Origin: Rosistilla ulvae
GTDB taxonomy: Bacteria; Planctomycetota; Planctomycetia; Pirellulales; Pirellulaceae
DNA: 64,000 bases
Direction: 5' to 3'
Assembly (NCBI RefSeq): GCF_007741475.1
Contig: NZ_CP036261.1
Span: 6,325,798-6,389,797, forward strand
A program made the position numbers and the translations under genes. Shown in pieces: positions 17,481-27,630 of this stretch (position 1 is its first letter; each line of letters begins with the position of its first letter). The notes under the pieces are model-generated. The model did not search any database, had not been told where the DNA came from, and saw nothing but the letters and a program-made list of their open reading frames with translations.

Positions 17481-17916
17481 TAGATGACGCAATCGCCGTG
17501 GGAAGGCCTGGCGGTGAACGCGCGGGGCGTTGCCGCCGCGGTTAATCGAAAATGCGCTTCATGCCTGTCCCGAACGCGCTTCATTTATCGGCTCAGCCCC
17601 GGTTGGGGGCGATCGCATAGAGCCTGCGGCGCCAGCCGCAGGATCGCGTTACCGCGAACGATTCCAAGCCTCAGCAGAGGCGACAGATACGTCGCGTTTA
17701 GATGACGCAATCGCCGTGGGAAGGCCTGGCGGTGAACGCGTGGGGCGTTGCCGCCGCGGTTAAACGAAAATGCGCTTCATGCCTGTCCCGCACGCGCTTC
17801 ATTTATCGGCTCAGCCCCGTTTTGGGGCGATCGCATAAAGCCTGCGGCGCCAGCCGCAGGATCGCGTTGCCGCAAAGGATTCCAAGCCTCGGCAGAGGCG
17901 ACAGATACGTCGCTAC
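17481..17916. repeat. Two tandem 218-bp repeat units, members of a dispersed family
   Basis: Two nearly identical copies (17481-17698 and 17699-17916) sit head to tail with a period of 218 bp and only scattered substitutions. Each contains a 20-nt imperfect palindrome (17623-17642 and 17841-17860) starting CCTGCGGC and ending GCCGCAGG. A related copy in inverted orientation is at 30900-30990. Open frames across the units (containing KPAAPAAG) are products of the repeat, not genes. Coding in both strands and the repetition suggest a non-coding intergenic element. Confidence 0.88.
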
Positions 17917-17938
17917 GTGCGTGCTCGCGCTGCTGCGA

Positions 17939-18610
17939 TCAAGGAGCTGAATTGCGGACTGCGCTCGGTTGGCTTTGCCCCGGGCTGGGTGGGACATAGG
18001 GATTGACCAGGGCGAGAATCAACGCGACCAGCCCCAGCAGCAGGCAGCTGACTAGCACCGAAAAGCCGACGATGATCCAGTTCTGAGCGTTGCGGTTCGA
18101 CTTCGGCGTCTCCGCGTCGCGCGAATTGCTTGCGGGCGTCTGGATCGCAAAGTTCTTGGCGTCCGTCGCAGCGCGTGGGCTCAGCGAGCCGAACGGGTTC
18201 GTGGGGGCCGACGGACGGACCGGTGGAGCCAGCGTCGGCCGAGCCTGACGCGGCGGTGCAGGTCGGGCTGGAGGAGAGATTGGAGCCGCGGGGGCTGCGG
18301 GAACGACTGGTGCCGCCGCGACCGCGACGACGGGAGCAGCCAACGATCGCCGCAACGAAGCGTCGTAGCTCGCCTTCTTCTCAGGATTCAGCAGGATCAG
18401 CCGAGCCGCGGAGACCTCGTTCATCAACTTTTCGGCTTGTTCGGCGTGCTCTCCCGTCGAACAGCCATGCAGATACGTCATCCGCTGTTCGAACCCAGCA
18501 TCGATCGTCTCGACGCTGGATTCGAACAGCTCGATGCCCAGCAAGCGGTAGTGATTGGCTGGCTGTTCCTGCGGCGGAATGCCAAACCAAGTCTGCAGCG
18601 AATCGAACAT
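17939..18610 (-). CDS. J-domain-like membrane protein lacking the HPD motif
   Basis: A 223-residue protein starting at the ATG at 18610 (MFDSLQTWFG). Residues 18-88 follow the J-domain pattern: ANHYRLLGIELFESSVETIDAGFEQRM at the start, then EKLMNEVSAARLILLNPEKKASYDASL at the end. The HPD tripeptide that stimulates Hsp70 ATPase is not present where expected (YLHGCSTGEH). A long Ala/Pro-rich linker leads to one transmembrane helix at about 178-203. With the neighbouring Hsp70 and FHA-like genes it suggests a membrane-linked chaperone module; J-like proteins without HPD occur near Hsp70 in planctomycetes, from memory, so this link is an inference. Confidence 0.78.
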   Translation of the reverse strand: MFDSLQTWFGIPPQEQPANHYRLLGIELFESSVETIDAGFEQRMTYLHGCSTGEHAEQAEKLMNEVSAARLILLNPEKKASYDASLRRSLAAPVVAVAAAPVVPAAPAAPISPPARPAPPRQARPTLAPPVRPSAPTNPFGSLSPRAATDAKNFAIQTPASNSRDAETPKSNRNAQNWIIVGFSVLVSCLLLGLVALILALVNPYVPPSPGQSQPSAVRNSAP

Positions 18611-18783
18611 GGCTCTCGTAAAATGTGCCCCCCGACCGAACCAACGCAACCCATGCGCGATTCTCGAATCGGATTATCCTGCAGCAAGTGTAGACGTCAA
18701 AGGGGTGGGGACTCGCGGCGAGCCTGCGACGGCGTTGTTCCCGCTGAAACGCCTGTCGATGCTCTTCCTGCGGTCATACCTGA

Positions 18784-19866
18784 TTAATTGCGAACGTCGC
18801 GTGGCACGCCTAGACAGATCCGAAACCCGTCGCGGGAGTCACCGTAGGCGGGACCTTGCAGTCCCAGTCGAACGGCGCAGCGAGCGTTGCCGGGGACATC
18901 GAAATAATTGCCACCGCGACAGACCGGACGGTAGTTCGAATCGGTCACGTACAGCTGCTCATGCCCGCCCTGGGGATCGAAATGATCCAAGACGATCTCC
19001 CAAACGCCACCACACATATCGGCCAGCCCGAAACCATTGCGGCCCTGCGGGCCGTAGTGGTCGACCGGCGAGACGAACGCGAAACCGTCGCTCCACGGTG
19101 CGTTCGCCAGCGGCCAGATCTTGTTTCGCCCCGGCAGGAAATCGACAGCGGAAATGTTCAACCGCCCTTCGCCTTCTTTCAAATCATTGCCCCACCAGAA
19201 ATAAGTGCTTTCGCGGCCACCGCGACAGGCATAAGCCCATTCCGCTTCGGTCGGCAGGCGGTATTCGAGCCCCTTCGGCAAGCGGCCGGCCATCCGTTCT
19301 CGTTCGGTCAACCAAGCACAGAACGCGCGGCCATCGTTCCAGCTGACGCAGACGACGGGATAGACGCTGCGTAGCGGAAAACCAAAACCGGGATCGCGCC
19401 AACTCTTCCCCGGGCTGGGGATCCACGGATGAGGCGGGGCGATCGCGGAGATCTCCCACTCGGGATCAAAGCAATGCGGCTGGCCTCCCGGCTTTTCCGC
19501 ATCGGTCACATATCCCGATTCATCGGCGAAGCGGCGGAACTGCCCCACGCTGACCTCGGTCCGTCCCATCCAGAACCCGTCGGCAACTCGCATCGCCCGC
19601 GGTTGCTCCCCTTCATAGGACTCGCGTTCGGTTCCCGGCGTCGCGCCGCCTTCGATGCCCGTCGCCCACGCTCGCTCCTCCGCCGTGCTGCCCATCTTGA
19701 ATTCGCCCGCGGGAATGAACACCAGCTCCAGATCGACCGCGTCGCCAAGATCGACAATCCGTGTTGCGCCCTGCACCGGATCTTCCGCCAGCCCTCGGTT
19801 GACCGCCCCGGTCAACAAAAGAGCAACAGCGGCAACGGGTACCCAAACATTTCTGAAATCCGACAT
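18784..19866 (-). CDS. Secreted SUMF1-fold (formylglycine-generating-enzyme-like) protein
   Basis: A 360-residue protein with signal peptide 1-27 and the SUMF1/FGE-sulfatase fold: FIPAGEFKMGS, GRTEVSVGQFRRFADESGY, PVVCVSWNDGRAFCAWLTERE, YRLPTEAEWAYACRGG, FGLADMCGGVWEIVLD and a C-terminal GFRICLG. The copper-binding Cys pair of true FGE (Cys-x4-Cys after the RGGS motif) is not seen; the corresponding segment is CRGGNYFDVPGNARCA. It is therefore more likely a binding or structural SUMF1-fold protein than a sulfatase activator. It is exported, unlike cytoplasmic FGEs that act on nascent sulfatases. The upstream neighbour is divergent. Confidence 0.9.
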   Translation of the reverse strand: MSDFRNVWVPVAAVALLLTGAVNRGLAEDPVQGATRIVDLGDAVDLELVFIPAGEFKMGSTAEERAWATGIEGGATPGTERESYEGEQPRAMRVADGFWMGRTEVSVGQFRRFADESGYVTDAEKPGGQPHCFDPEWEISAIAPPHPWIPSPGKSWRDPGFGFPLRSVYPVVCVSWNDGRAFCAWLTERERMAGRLPKGLEYRLPTEAEWAYACRGGRESTYFWWGNDLKEGEGRLNISAVDFLPGRNKIWPLANAPWSDGFAFVSPVDHYGPQGRNGFGLADMCGGVWEIVLDHFDPQGGHEQLYVTDSNYRPVCRGGNYFDVPGNARCAVRLGLQGPAYGDSRDGFRICLGVPRDVRN

Positions 19867-20044
19867 CGTTCACGGCTCGCATGAGGTGGGGACGCATCTA
19901 AATAAAGGGCTGAGTTTAGCCGATTCCAACGCCCCGAGCTTGCCCGCGGCGTGTAAAACGTGCAATCCGACATCGCGGTGACTAATTTTCCCAAAAAACG
20001 GGTGTCACGGGTAACCTCACCGCCGGTGCTGCCATAATCTACTG

Positions 20045-20641
20045 ATGACCGATCCCACCCCCTCCAACGACGCCCACCTTGAAGACGCGCTTCGCCGCAC
20101 CCGCGATGGCGACAAGGCTGCTTTCGAAACCGTGATTCGCCGGTTTGAGAAGCCGCTGCGCAGTTGGTTGGCTGGCCACGTGCCCCCCGGTATCGATGTC
20201 GACGAAGTGGCCCAGCGAACGTTTGTCGCCGCCTATTGCCGGCTGTCCGATTACCAACCCGGCACGCAATTCGCCGCTTGGCTGTTCACAATCGCCCGAT
20301 TCCAGCTTCGCACCGAAACCACTCGGCTGCGGCGGATCGCCGATTACCATTCGCGTTACGGGCCCGATCTACTGCAACGCGAATTGGATCGCCGCAGCGA
20401 GGAAGCTCCCCAGCGGTGGGACACGCGTTTGGATAGCTTGCACCTTTGCCTGGATGCGCTGAGCGAACCGCTCCGCCGTTTCGTCGACTGGCGGTACGAA
20501 GAAGAAATCCCGCTCGAGGAGATGGCTGCCCGCTGCGGCCGCTCGGTCGCAGCAGTCAAAAAACAACTTTGGAAGGCTCGCCAGGCGCTCCAACAATGCG
20601 TGGAAACGCGACTGGCGCGGGCCGATGGAGGTCTGCAATGA
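20045..20641 (+). CDS. ECF-type RNA polymerase sigma factor
   Basis: A 198-residue sigma-70 family protein with only regions 2 and 4. Region 2: VDEVAQRTFVAAYCRLSDYQPGTQFAAWLFTIARFQLR (about residues 51-90). Region 4: LSEPLRRFVDWRYEEEIPLEEMAARCGRSVAAVKKQLWKARQAL (about 140-185), a helix-turn-helix for the -35 element. It resembles the planctomycete/verrucomicrobial ECF group often paired with FecR proteins. Its stop overlaps the start of the FecR gene (ATGA), so it probably directs transcription of this cassette; the target promoter is not identifiable here. It is divergent from the SUMF1-fold gene. Confidence 0.95.
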   Translation: MTDPTPSNDAHLEDALRRTRDGDKAAFETVIRRFEKPLRSWLAGHVPPGIDVDEVAQRTFVAAYCRLSDYQPGTQFAAWLFTIARFQLRTETTRLRRIADYHSRYGPDLLQRELDRRSEEAPQRWDTRLDSLHLCLDALSEPLRRFVDWRYEEEIPLEEMAARCGRSVAAVKKQLWKARQALQQCVETRLARADGGLQ

Positions 20642-22362
20642 ACGCTTTCGATCGTTTTGCCCAGCTCTGGACCGACTATCTCGAAGGCGAACTCGACGAG
20701 CAAGGTCTGGCCGAGCTTCGCCAGTTGATGGCGGAAGATCCGCAGCGAGTGACGTTGGCGGCTGACATGTTTCAGACGCATCGTTTGTTAGCGTTGGCGG
20801 TCGACGAATCCAAATCGCGACAAGATCAGTTTGTCCGCGAAGCGATGTCGCGACTGCCCGACAATCAGGATGCCTTCGTCCGTCGCGTGATGTCCAACAT
20901 GGAACCCGATCCGACGACGTCTGCGACGCCGCCGAAGCGAAACGCGTTTCGTACGAAAGCCGCCGCGATTGGAATCGCCGCCGCCATCATGTTGGCCGCT
21001 GTGGCAGCGTTTTACTTCGGAAATCCAACTCAACCGCAGATCGCTCACGAAACCGAGAGCCAGTCCATCGGCAGCGCGACGGCGGCAGCGGATGTTCGTT
21101 TGGCGAGCAATTCTAATGCAAAGTTCTTCGGTGAACTGTCGCCTCCCGTGGGAGCGGTGCTTGCTGGCGAGCGGGATTATGTGCTGATGAGCGGAATGAT
21201 CGAGGTTGCCTTCCCGGCCGGCGCGTCGGCAATCCTGGAGGGCCCGGCGGTCTTTCGAGTGATGTCCGACGAATGCCTCGCCTTGGATGTGGGGAGTTGT
21301 TCGGTCCACGCCCCCGACGGCGCCGAAGGCTTTCGCGTGGAGACACCCGCGACGCGTGTGGTCGATCGTGGGACGCGGTTCTCGGTGAACGTTTCGGAGA
21401 CGAGCGAGACCGAGGTGCAAGTGATCGAAGGAGCGGCGGACATCTACGACATCGGTGGCGATGGCGAACCGATGCCCGATCGCGATCCGACGATCCGCAT
21501 GACCGACGGCGACGCTCAAAAATTCAGCCGCGGCCAAGCCTTTGCCGGCGGTGCGATTCCGTTTGATGCCAGTCGCTATCGCAGCCGATTGCCCGATCGC
21601 ATTATCGCTTACGAAACAACGACAGCCGACGAAGATGGAGGGGCTGAAAATCTGACCGGCGTCACGTTGCAGCGCGGTGGCCGCGTCGTGACCGTGCCGG
21701 TGGAAGATCTGATTCCGATTCGCGTTGCGTCGTTTAAAGCGACCGAACCGGGGCCGCTTTTTGTTAGCACCGGCCAGACGCTTCCCGACGGACGGATCGT
21801 CACCTCTTCGGATCGCAGCCTGGTCACCGGCGCGATCAATCCCGGCGGAAGCCGCGAACCGCTGACGACCGATCCCGTGTTGAGCGGCCCCTCCGCCACG
21901 CCTGGAATGGCGATCAAGTTCGCCAGCCCGGTCGAAAACGGTCCCGGCCCCGACGTCGTGCTCTTCGATCTGCAAACGTTTTCCAACCCGCCCGACGGCG
22001 ATGCCTTTCACGTCAGCCCGCTTCGATTTCGCGAGGGACTGCGATCGCATTCGATCCGCGTTTACGACCTGACGATGGAATCGCCCAACGCGCGCGATCT
22101 GACCGCCTTCTACATTCATCAGTTCGCCAATCCGGTCGATTCGATCGCAGACCTGCAGACGCAGGAGTGCTTCCCCAATGGCAAAGTGCTCAAATTCCGC
22201 GGCTTGGCCGTCGGCATCGATCTGTCCGATTTGGGCTACGCCGATGGTCAGCGCGTCGACGGCCTGTTCATTCAAGATGCGATGGACGACAGCCACCATG
22301 TCGATCCCGTTTTCATTGGAGGCCTGCCAGCGATGGCGAAACTCTCAGGAGAGACTCCATGA
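20638..22362 (+). CDS. FecR-domain anti-sigma/signalling membrane protein
   Basis: A 574-residue protein whose ATG overlaps the sigma factor stop. An N-terminal cytoplasmic acidic segment (FDRFAQLWTDYLEGELDEQGLAELRQLMAEDPQ) resembles anti-sigma domains, then a single transmembrane helix (AAAIGIAAAIMLAAVAAFYFG, about residues 104-127), then a periplasmic FecR domain: GGMIEVAFPAGASAIL-like sequence, EGPAVFRVMSDECLALDVGSCSVHAP, FRVETPATRVVDRGTRFSVNV, EVQVIEGAADI. A C-terminal region from about 400 has no recognised domain. Such proteins hold the ECF sigma factor at the membrane and release it on an extracellular signal; the signal here is unknown. Confidence 0.92.
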   Translation: MNAFDRFAQLWTDYLEGELDEQGLAELRQLMAEDPQRVTLAADMFQTHRLLALAVDESKSRQDQFVREAMSRLPDNQDAFVRRVMSNMEPDPTTSATPPKRNAFRTKAAAIGIAAAIMLAAVAAFYFGNPTQPQIAHETESQSIGSATAAADVRLASNSNAKFFGELSPPVGAVLAGERDYVLMSGMIEVAFPAGASAILEGPAVFRVMSDECLALDVGSCSVHAPDGAEGFRVETPATRVVDRGTRFSVNVSETSETEVQVIEGAADIYDIGGDGEPMPDRDPTIRMTDGDAQKFSRGQAFAGGAIPFDASRYRSRLPDRIIAYETTTADEDGGAENLTGVTLQRGGRVVTVPVEDLIPIRVASFKATEPGPLFVSTGQTLPDGRIVTSSDRSLVTGAINPGGSREPLTTDPVLSGPSATPGMAIKFASPVENGPGPDVVLFDLQTFSNPPDGDAFHVSPLRFREGLRSHSIRVYDLTMESPNARDLTAFYIHQFANPVDSIADLQTQECFPNGKVLKFRGLAVGIDLSDLGYADGQRVDGLFIQDAMDDSHHVDPVFIGGLPAMAKLSGETP

Positions 22363-22430
22363 TTTCCCCTTTTATCCCTTTGCTCAACCTACCTGCTCGC
22401 AGTGCATGCCTGCACGGAGTTCACTTTCCA

Positions 22431-25400
22431 ATGCACCGATTCCTCCCCTCCCTACTCGCTCTCTTATTTGTCATCGCAACGGCCAGTCGCTCACCGGGTG
22501 ATTCTCCGCTGGTCGCGCGCTGGGACTTTGGCAGCGAAGAAGCGACGCCGATGAAAGCTCGCGGCAATCTCCAACGCGACCAGGCCGGCCCGCGGCCGCC
22601 GGAGTTCCCCGATTTGGACGCCAGCAACACCGCGGTCCGTTTCGATGGGGGCTACTTCAGCATTCCCGACGCGGGAGCCGACAGCGAGTTCGACTTCACC
22701 AACGGCGAAGCGATCACGCTGGAAGCTTGGGTCAGTCCGATCGGCGGGATTACTGGTTCGCCGCACGTGGTGATCGGCAAGGGGCGGACCGGTTCTCCGA
22801 AATTCGCTCGCGACAACCAGAACTGGGCGTTGCGTTTGGCGGGCAAGGCCAACGAGGCGAAAATCAATTTCCTGTTCGCGTCGAAGTTGACCGGCAGCGG
22901 GCGGCATTGGCATCGTTGGACGTCGAAGCAGAGTTTCCGGACGAACACCGGTTGGTATCACATCGCGATCTCCTATCGTTTCGGCGATCCGGGTTCGATC
23001 CGCGGTTACATCAATGGAGAACCGACGACGGGGAGCTGGGATATGGGCGGAGCGACCAAGTTGGCGCCGGTGGTCGACGACGATGAGATCCGCATCGGCA
23101 GCGGTTTTAAAGGGCTGATCGATGCGGTTGCGGTCCATCGCGAAGTGTTGGACGAAAAAGTCGTGGCGGCTCGCTTCCGCCGCGTTGGTGAAGCTCGCAT
23201 CGCCCGACTGCAACCCGAAGTCATGCCGCAGTTGCAAGGTCTTCCCGAGGGCCGCGTGATGTTCCAAATTTCCGGCGGCTTGCCGTCGCGAGAGCGGTGG
23301 TTGTATGAAGGCGAGGAATGGCCGGCCGAATCGATGCGTTGGAGCGGGGACGAATTCCTGTTGTCGCGGCTTCCGATGGAATACGACAGCTGGGGCATCC
23401 GGTCCAGCTGGAAGGCACCGCTGTTGTTGCGGATGGCCGCCGACGTCGATCTGCCAGCGGGAACGCATCAGTTTTTGATGCGGGTTCGCGATCAAGCGCG
23501 ATTGTGGGTCGACGGCCAATTGGTTGCGAAGACGAAATCGTCGACGGGGCGTCCGCCCGATGGCGAAGAGCCGATGCAGCCGCTGACTCAGCCGCCGCTG
23601 CCCGGACATCGACTGCCAGGTTACCGCCAGCAGGAGGTTGTTGGCGAAGCGACGATCGCGACCGAAGGGGACAGCGAAACGCGTCGCTGCCGCGTCGTCT
23701 TGGAACTGGTCGTCGGTGGTCCCGGCCGCCGGACCGAAACGGGAGAGATCTGCGTTGCGATGCTCTCTCCCGACGGCAAGCGGTATGACCTGCTCGGTGC
23801 CGACGACACACGATTGCCACTGACCGACGCGGCCGTTGTGCCAGCGATCGACCGAATCGAACAACAACTCGTCCAACTGGACGACCAGCGGCGGCGTGCC
23901 GCTGCAGCGTCTGAAGATCCGTATTGGGATCGGCGTCACGAAATCGCTCGGCAATGGGCGGCTGAAAATCCTGCCGACGTGGATGTGGCGGTGCAGGCTG
24001 CCGACGCTGAAAATCCGATCGACAGGTTTATCGCCGCAAAGATCGCAGGCGCCGTCGCTGCATCGGCGGACACCGATCCGAAGCAAGCCGAACATTTTCA
24101 TGGCAAAGTTTTGCCGCTGTTGCGGGAGCAGTGCTTCCGATGTCACGGCGAGAAGAGCAAAGGGGATCTGAAGCTGAACTCGCGCGAAGCGGCGTTGAAG
24201 GCGGGCGAATCGGAGATCCCCGCGGTGGTGCCGGGCGATCTCGATGCCAGCGAATTGATTTCGCAAATTCGCAGCGGCGCGATGCCGCCGACCGACGATG
24301 GACTCTCCGAACCACAGATCGAACTACTGGAGCAATGGGTTCGCGACGGAGCGGTTTGGCCCGCGCCGCCGCTGGCTGACGCCGATGTCGCGTTGGCGGC
24401 GGTCGTCGACGACCAAGCGTTTCTCCGGCGGATCTATCTCGATACCGTGGGCGTTCCGCCGACGTTCGCTGAAGCCCAGGCGTTTCTCGCCGATTCGCAT
24501 CCCGACAAGCGCACGCGACTGATCGACAGCTTGCTGGACGATCCGCGATACGCCGACCATTGGATGAGTTTCTGGCTCGACGCGCTCGCCGAAAACCCGT
24601 CGCTGCTGAACGCATCGCTCAACAGCACCGGACCGTTTCGTTGGTTCGTGTACGAAGCGTTGCGAGACGACAAGCCGCTGGATCGGATGGTGACCGAGCT
24701 GTTGATGCTGCGAGGCGGAGCTGCCGAAGGGGGAAGTGCCGGGTTTGGCATCGCCGCCGAAAACGATGCTCCGATGGCGGCCAAAGGTCACATCATCGCA
24801 TCGGCCTTCCTGGGGATCGAACTGCAATGCGCCCGCTGTCACGATTCTCCCTACCACAGCACTTCGCAACGCGATCTCTACTCGCTGGCCGCGATGATGG
24901 GGCGGAAATCGGTCACTGTGCCGAAGACCAGTCGCGTGCCGGATGCGTTTTTTGAAAGCCAAAAAGATCGCGTTTCGCTGATCCAAGTGACGCTGAAGCC
25001 GGACGAACCTGTCACTGCCGAGTGGCCTTTCGCAGCGGCGACCGGCGCCGTCGATGGTCCCGAGATCGATGCGTTGATGATGAAGCCGTCCGATACGCGG
25101 GAACGTCTGGCCGCTCTGATCACCACGCCGCAAAACACGCGGTTCACCGAAGTGATCGTCAATCGGATCTGGAAGCAATTGATCGGTGCCGGCTTGGTCG
25201 AACCGGTCCACGATTGGGAGGGGAGCATCGCGAGCCATCCCGACCTGCTGCAGTGGCTCGCTCGCGAACTGGTCTCCAGCGGTTACGACACCCGGCACAT
25301 CGTGCGGTTGATCGCAACGTCGGAGACTTACCAACGGGCGGCGACGGGAAAGAATCTCGACGCGTCGGCTGAGTTGCGATTTTTTAATGCGACCGAGCGA

Positions 25401-26123
25401 CGTCGATTGACTGCGGAGCAAGTTGTCGATTCGCTGCATCAAGCGACCGGACGCAAGATCGATGTCGAGCCGTTGACCTTCGTGCACGACGGCCGCGTCC
25501 TGTTGGGCAGCCGGCAAACGCTGGGCAGCCCGAGCCGTGCGTGGATGTTTGGCGATCTGAAGAACGAACGCGATCGCCCCAGTTTGTCGCTCCCCAAGGC
25601 GCGGGCTGTCGTCGACGTGCTGGAAGCCTTCGGTTGGACCGGAGCCCGGCAGATGCCGATCGTCGACCGCGAGACCGATCCCAACGTCTTGCAGCCTGGC
25701 ATCCTCGCCAACGGTACACTTTCGATGAACCTAACGCGGGCCGCCTACCAAAGCGATTTGGCGGAACTGGCAATCGAAGCCGATTCCCCGGACCAGCTTG
25801 TCGAGACGTTGTTCCTGCGATTTTTATGTCGCACGCCAACCGATGCCGAACGCCAAGCGTTCACCTTGGCGTTGGCCGATGGCTTCGACGCGCGGATCGT
25901 CCCGGACGACAAGGTCGTGATGCCCGAGCCGCCACCGCGGCTGCAACAGGTGACGTGGTTTAACCATCTGCGTCCAAAGGCAAATGAAATTCAAGTTGAA
26001 ATGGAACGCCGCGCAAACGCGGGCCCAACCCCCGACCCCCGGCTGCAAGCAGATTGGCGAGAGGTCTACGAAGACATCGTCTGGAGCCTGGTAAACCACC
26101 GTGAATTTGTTTGGATTCCGTAA
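22431..26123 (+). CDS. Secreted LamG / PSCyt1 / DUF1549 / DUF1553 protein
   Basis: About 1230 residues. The ATG at 22431 gives a clean signal peptide ([23 protein letters not shown]); an in-frame ATG at 22359 overlaps the FecR stop and is the coupled alternative. Order: LamG-like domain (about 25-235; [21 protein letters not shown]), a PA14-like carbohydrate-binding region (about 330-480), planctomycete cytochrome c (PSCyt1) with heme motif CFRCH at Cys568-His572, then DUF1549 ([20 protein letters not shown]) with a second CARCH at Cys800-His804, and DUF1553 ([32 protein letters not shown]). It is probably a periplasmic or surface electron-transfer protein acting with the downstream DUF1501 protein. 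Substrate unknown. Confidence 0.92.
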   Translation: MHRFLPSLLALLFVIATASRSPGDSPLVARWDFGSEEATPMKARGNLQRDQAGPRPPEFPDLDASNTAVRFDGGYFSIPDAGADSEFDFTNGEAITLEAWVSPIGGITGSPHVVIGKGRTGSPKFARDNQNWALRLAGKANEAKINFLFASKLTGSGRHWHRWTSKQSFRTNTGWYHIAISYRFGDPGSIRGYINGEPTTGSWDMGGATKLAPVVDDDEIRIGSGFKGLIDAVAVHREVLDEKVVAARFRRVGEARIARLQPEVMPQLQGLPEGRVMFQISGGLPSRERWLYEGEEWPAESMRWSGDEFLLSRLPMEYDSWGIRSSWKAPLLLRMAADVDLPAGTHQFLMRVRDQARLWVDGQLVAKTKSSTGRPPDGEEPMQPLTQPPLPGHRLPGYRQQEVVGEATIATEGDSETRRCRVVLELVVGGPGRRTETGEICVAMLSPDGKRYDLLGADDTRLPLTDAAVVPAIDRIEQQLVQLDDQRRRAAAASEDPYWDRRHEIARQWAAENPADVDVAVQAADAENPIDRFIAAKIAGAVAASADTDPKQAEHFHGKVLPLLREQCFRCHGEKSKGDLKLNSREAALKAGESEIPAVVPGDLDASELISQIRSGAMPPTDDGLSEPQIELLEQWVRDGAVWPAPPLADADVALAAVVDDQAFLRRIYLDTVGVPPTFAEAQAFLADSHPDKRTRLIDSLLDDPRYADHWMSFWLDALAENPSLLNASLNSTGPFRWFVYEALRDDKPLDRMVTELLMLRGGAAEGGSAGFGIAAENDAPMAAKGHIIASAFLGIELQCARCHDSPYHSTSQRDLYSLAAMMGRKSVTVPKTSRVPDAFFESQKDRVSLIQVTLKPDEPVTAEWPFAAATGAVDGPEIDALMMKPSDTRERLAALITTPQNTRFTEVIVNRIWKQLIGAGLVEPVHDWEGSIASHPDLLQWLARELVSSGYDTRHIVRLIATSETYQRAATGKNLDASAELRFFNATERRRLTAEQVVDSLHQATGRKIDVEPLTFVHDGRVLLGSRQTLGSPSRAWMFGDLKNERDRPSLSLPKARAVVDVLEAFGWTGARQMPIVDRETDPNVLQPGILANGTLSMNLTRAAYQSDLAELAIEADSPDQLVETLFLRFLCRTPTDAERQAFTLALADGFDARIVPDDKVVMPEPPPRLQQVTWFNHLRPKANEIQVEMERRANAGPTPDPRLQADWREVYEDIVWSLVNHREFVWIP

Positions 26124-26136
26124 CGGAGAGACTCTT

Positions 26137-27429
26137 ATGAAATCATCTATCACTCGCCGCGACCTGTTGAGTGCAGGTGCGCTGGCCGCGGGCGGAATCG
26201 CCCTGCCACGATCGGCCTCCGCCGAATCCGCTCACCCGTCGCTGATGGGCCAAGCCGAGCATGTGATCTCGATCTGGCTCGGTGGCGGAATGGGACAGAT
26301 CGACACGTTCGATCCGAAACGCAAAGGGGATCCGGCCAACCGGAAAGCCGGCGCCTATTACGACTCGATCGATACCGCCGTCGACGACGTGCAGGTTTGC
26401 GAGCATCTGTCGCAGATGGCTCCGTTGATGGATCGCGTGACGGCGGTCCGCAGCGTGTATCATGAAATGATCGATGAACATGCCGCTGCGACCAATCGGA
26501 TGCACACCGGCCGACCGATCAGCGGTACGATCTCCTATCCGTCGATCGGATCGATCATCGCGAACCAACGCGGCGCGGCCAATGACATCGCCCCGCCGTA
26601 CGTTCTGATCGGATATCCCAACGTCACGCGAGGTCCTGGTTTTCTTGGTGCCCGCGACAGCTATCTCTATCTGACCGACACCAATCGCGGACCGGCGGGA
26701 CTGAGTCGTGCCGACGGCATCACGTCGGATCGGCAATCGCGACGCGAACGCTTTTTGGCGACGCTGCAACAAAACGGTGCGGCGGTGGCGGAACAGCGAC
26801 TGACCGACTACGACGCAGCGATTCAACAGAGCTTGAAGCTGAGCGGTCCAGAATTCACGCGCGTCTTCGATCTCGATAACGAACCGGACGATCTGCGTCA
26901 GCGTTACGGAGGGGAGTTTGGGCAGCGATGTCTGCTGAGTCGCCGGCTGGTCGAGCGAGGCGTCCGGTTTATCGAAGTCTCTCACAATCTGAACTTCTTA
27001 AACGGTGCGGGCTGGGATGTGCACAACGCGGGGATCCTGCAACAGCACAAACTGATTCAGGAGATGGACACCGCCGTCTCGACGCTGATCCTGGACCTGG
27101 AAGAAAAGAAGCTGTTGGACAAAACGTTGATCGTGATCACCAGCGAATTCGGCCGGCCGCCGGAGTTTGATAGCGGTGGCGGTCGCGGCCACCAAGGGCG
27201 TGCGTTTACGTGCGTCTTGGCCGGCGGCGGCTTGGCTCATCAAGGCGCCTGGGGCGAAACCGACGAACTCTCTAAGAAGATCGTCTCCGACCCGGTCGGC
27301 GTCCCCGACTTCTTCGCTACGATCTGCGCCACCGTCGGGATCGATTGGACGAAGAACCTGTACGCCGGCGACCGCCCGGTCCCGATCACCGATCGCGGGG
27401 AACCGATCGCCAAGCTTCTACAAAGCTAG
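26137..27429 (+). CDS. DUF1501 domain protein, Tat-exported
   Basis: A 430-residue protein starting at the ATG at 26137, 13 bp after the previous stop with GGAGAG in the gap. A twin-arginine signal ([26 protein letters not shown]) predicts export in folded state. The DUF1501 hallmarks are present: [40 protein letters not shown] and [15 protein letters not shown], then [22 protein letters not shown]; this family is related to sulfatase/alkaline phosphatase folds. In planctomycetes DUF1501 genes nearly always follow DUF1549/DUF1553 genes. The reaction is unknown. Confidence 0.93.
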   Translation: MKSSITRRDLLSAGALAAGGIALPRSASAESAHPSLMGQAEHVISIWLGGGMGQIDTFDPKRKGDPANRKAGAYYDSIDTAVDDVQVCEHLSQMAPLMDRVTAVRSVYHEMIDEHAAATNRMHTGRPISGTISYPSIGSIIANQRGAANDIAPPYVLIGYPNVTRGPGFLGARDSYLYLTDTNRGPAGLSRADGITSDRQSRRERFLATLQQNGAAVAEQRLTDYDAAIQQSLKLSGPEFTRVFDLDNEPDDLRQRYGGEFGQRCLLSRRLVERGVRFIEVSHNLNFLNGAGWDVHNAGILQQHKLIQEMDTAVSTLILDLEEKKLLDKTLIVITSEFGRPPEFDSGGGRGHQGRAFTCVLAGGGLAHQGAWGETDELSKKIVSDPVGVPDFFATICATVGIDWTKNLYAGDRPVPITDRGEPIAKLLQS

Positions 27430-27460
27430 CGTTTCGATTTGCATCTGCCCGATTCAGTTG

Positions 27461-27481
27461 CCGCCGACGAAACGTCGGCGG
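27461..27481 (+). terminator. Hairpin after DUF1501 gene
   Basis: Perfect 9-bp stem (27461-27469 with 27473-27481) and 3-nt loop 31 bp after the stop codon. No clear U-tract, so termination may be partial or Rho-assisted. Confidence 0.45.
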
Positions 27482-27548
27482 CTGATGTCTCTCTCAGAGA
27501 CGGACATAACACTTCTGGTTGGGTCGACACCTCCATCGCCCGCGTGTG

Positions 27549-27630
27549 CCGGCCTCCGGCCTTTGTTTTGGGGGGCTGCTGTGGACCGGAGGCTTACGCC
27601 TCCGGCAGTTCCTGTGTCGGCCTCCGGCCT
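27549..27630. repeat. GC-rich palindromic intergenic repeat
   Basis: Two GGCCTCCGGCC blocks flank a 20-nt palindrome (27586-27605). The three repeats of GGAGGC/GCCTCC type in 80 bp look like a short repeat element rather than a terminator. Confidence 0.6.

Noticed and set aside
17484-17999. Three short plus-strand frames with KPAAPAAG
   Set aside because: They are translated copies of the tandem repeat and its 3' edge, not genes.
18784-19866. Call as active formylglycine-generating enzyme
   Set aside because: The catalytic Cys-x4-Cys pair is not seen and the protein is exported.
20788-22299. 503-codon minus-strand frame
   Set aside because: Antisense to the FecR gene in a high-GC genome; low-complexity Arg/His/Gly content and no motifs.
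22491-24266. 591-codon minus-strand frame
   Set aside because: Antisense to the LamG/DUF1549 protein; no domain, while the sense strand has heme and LamG motifs.
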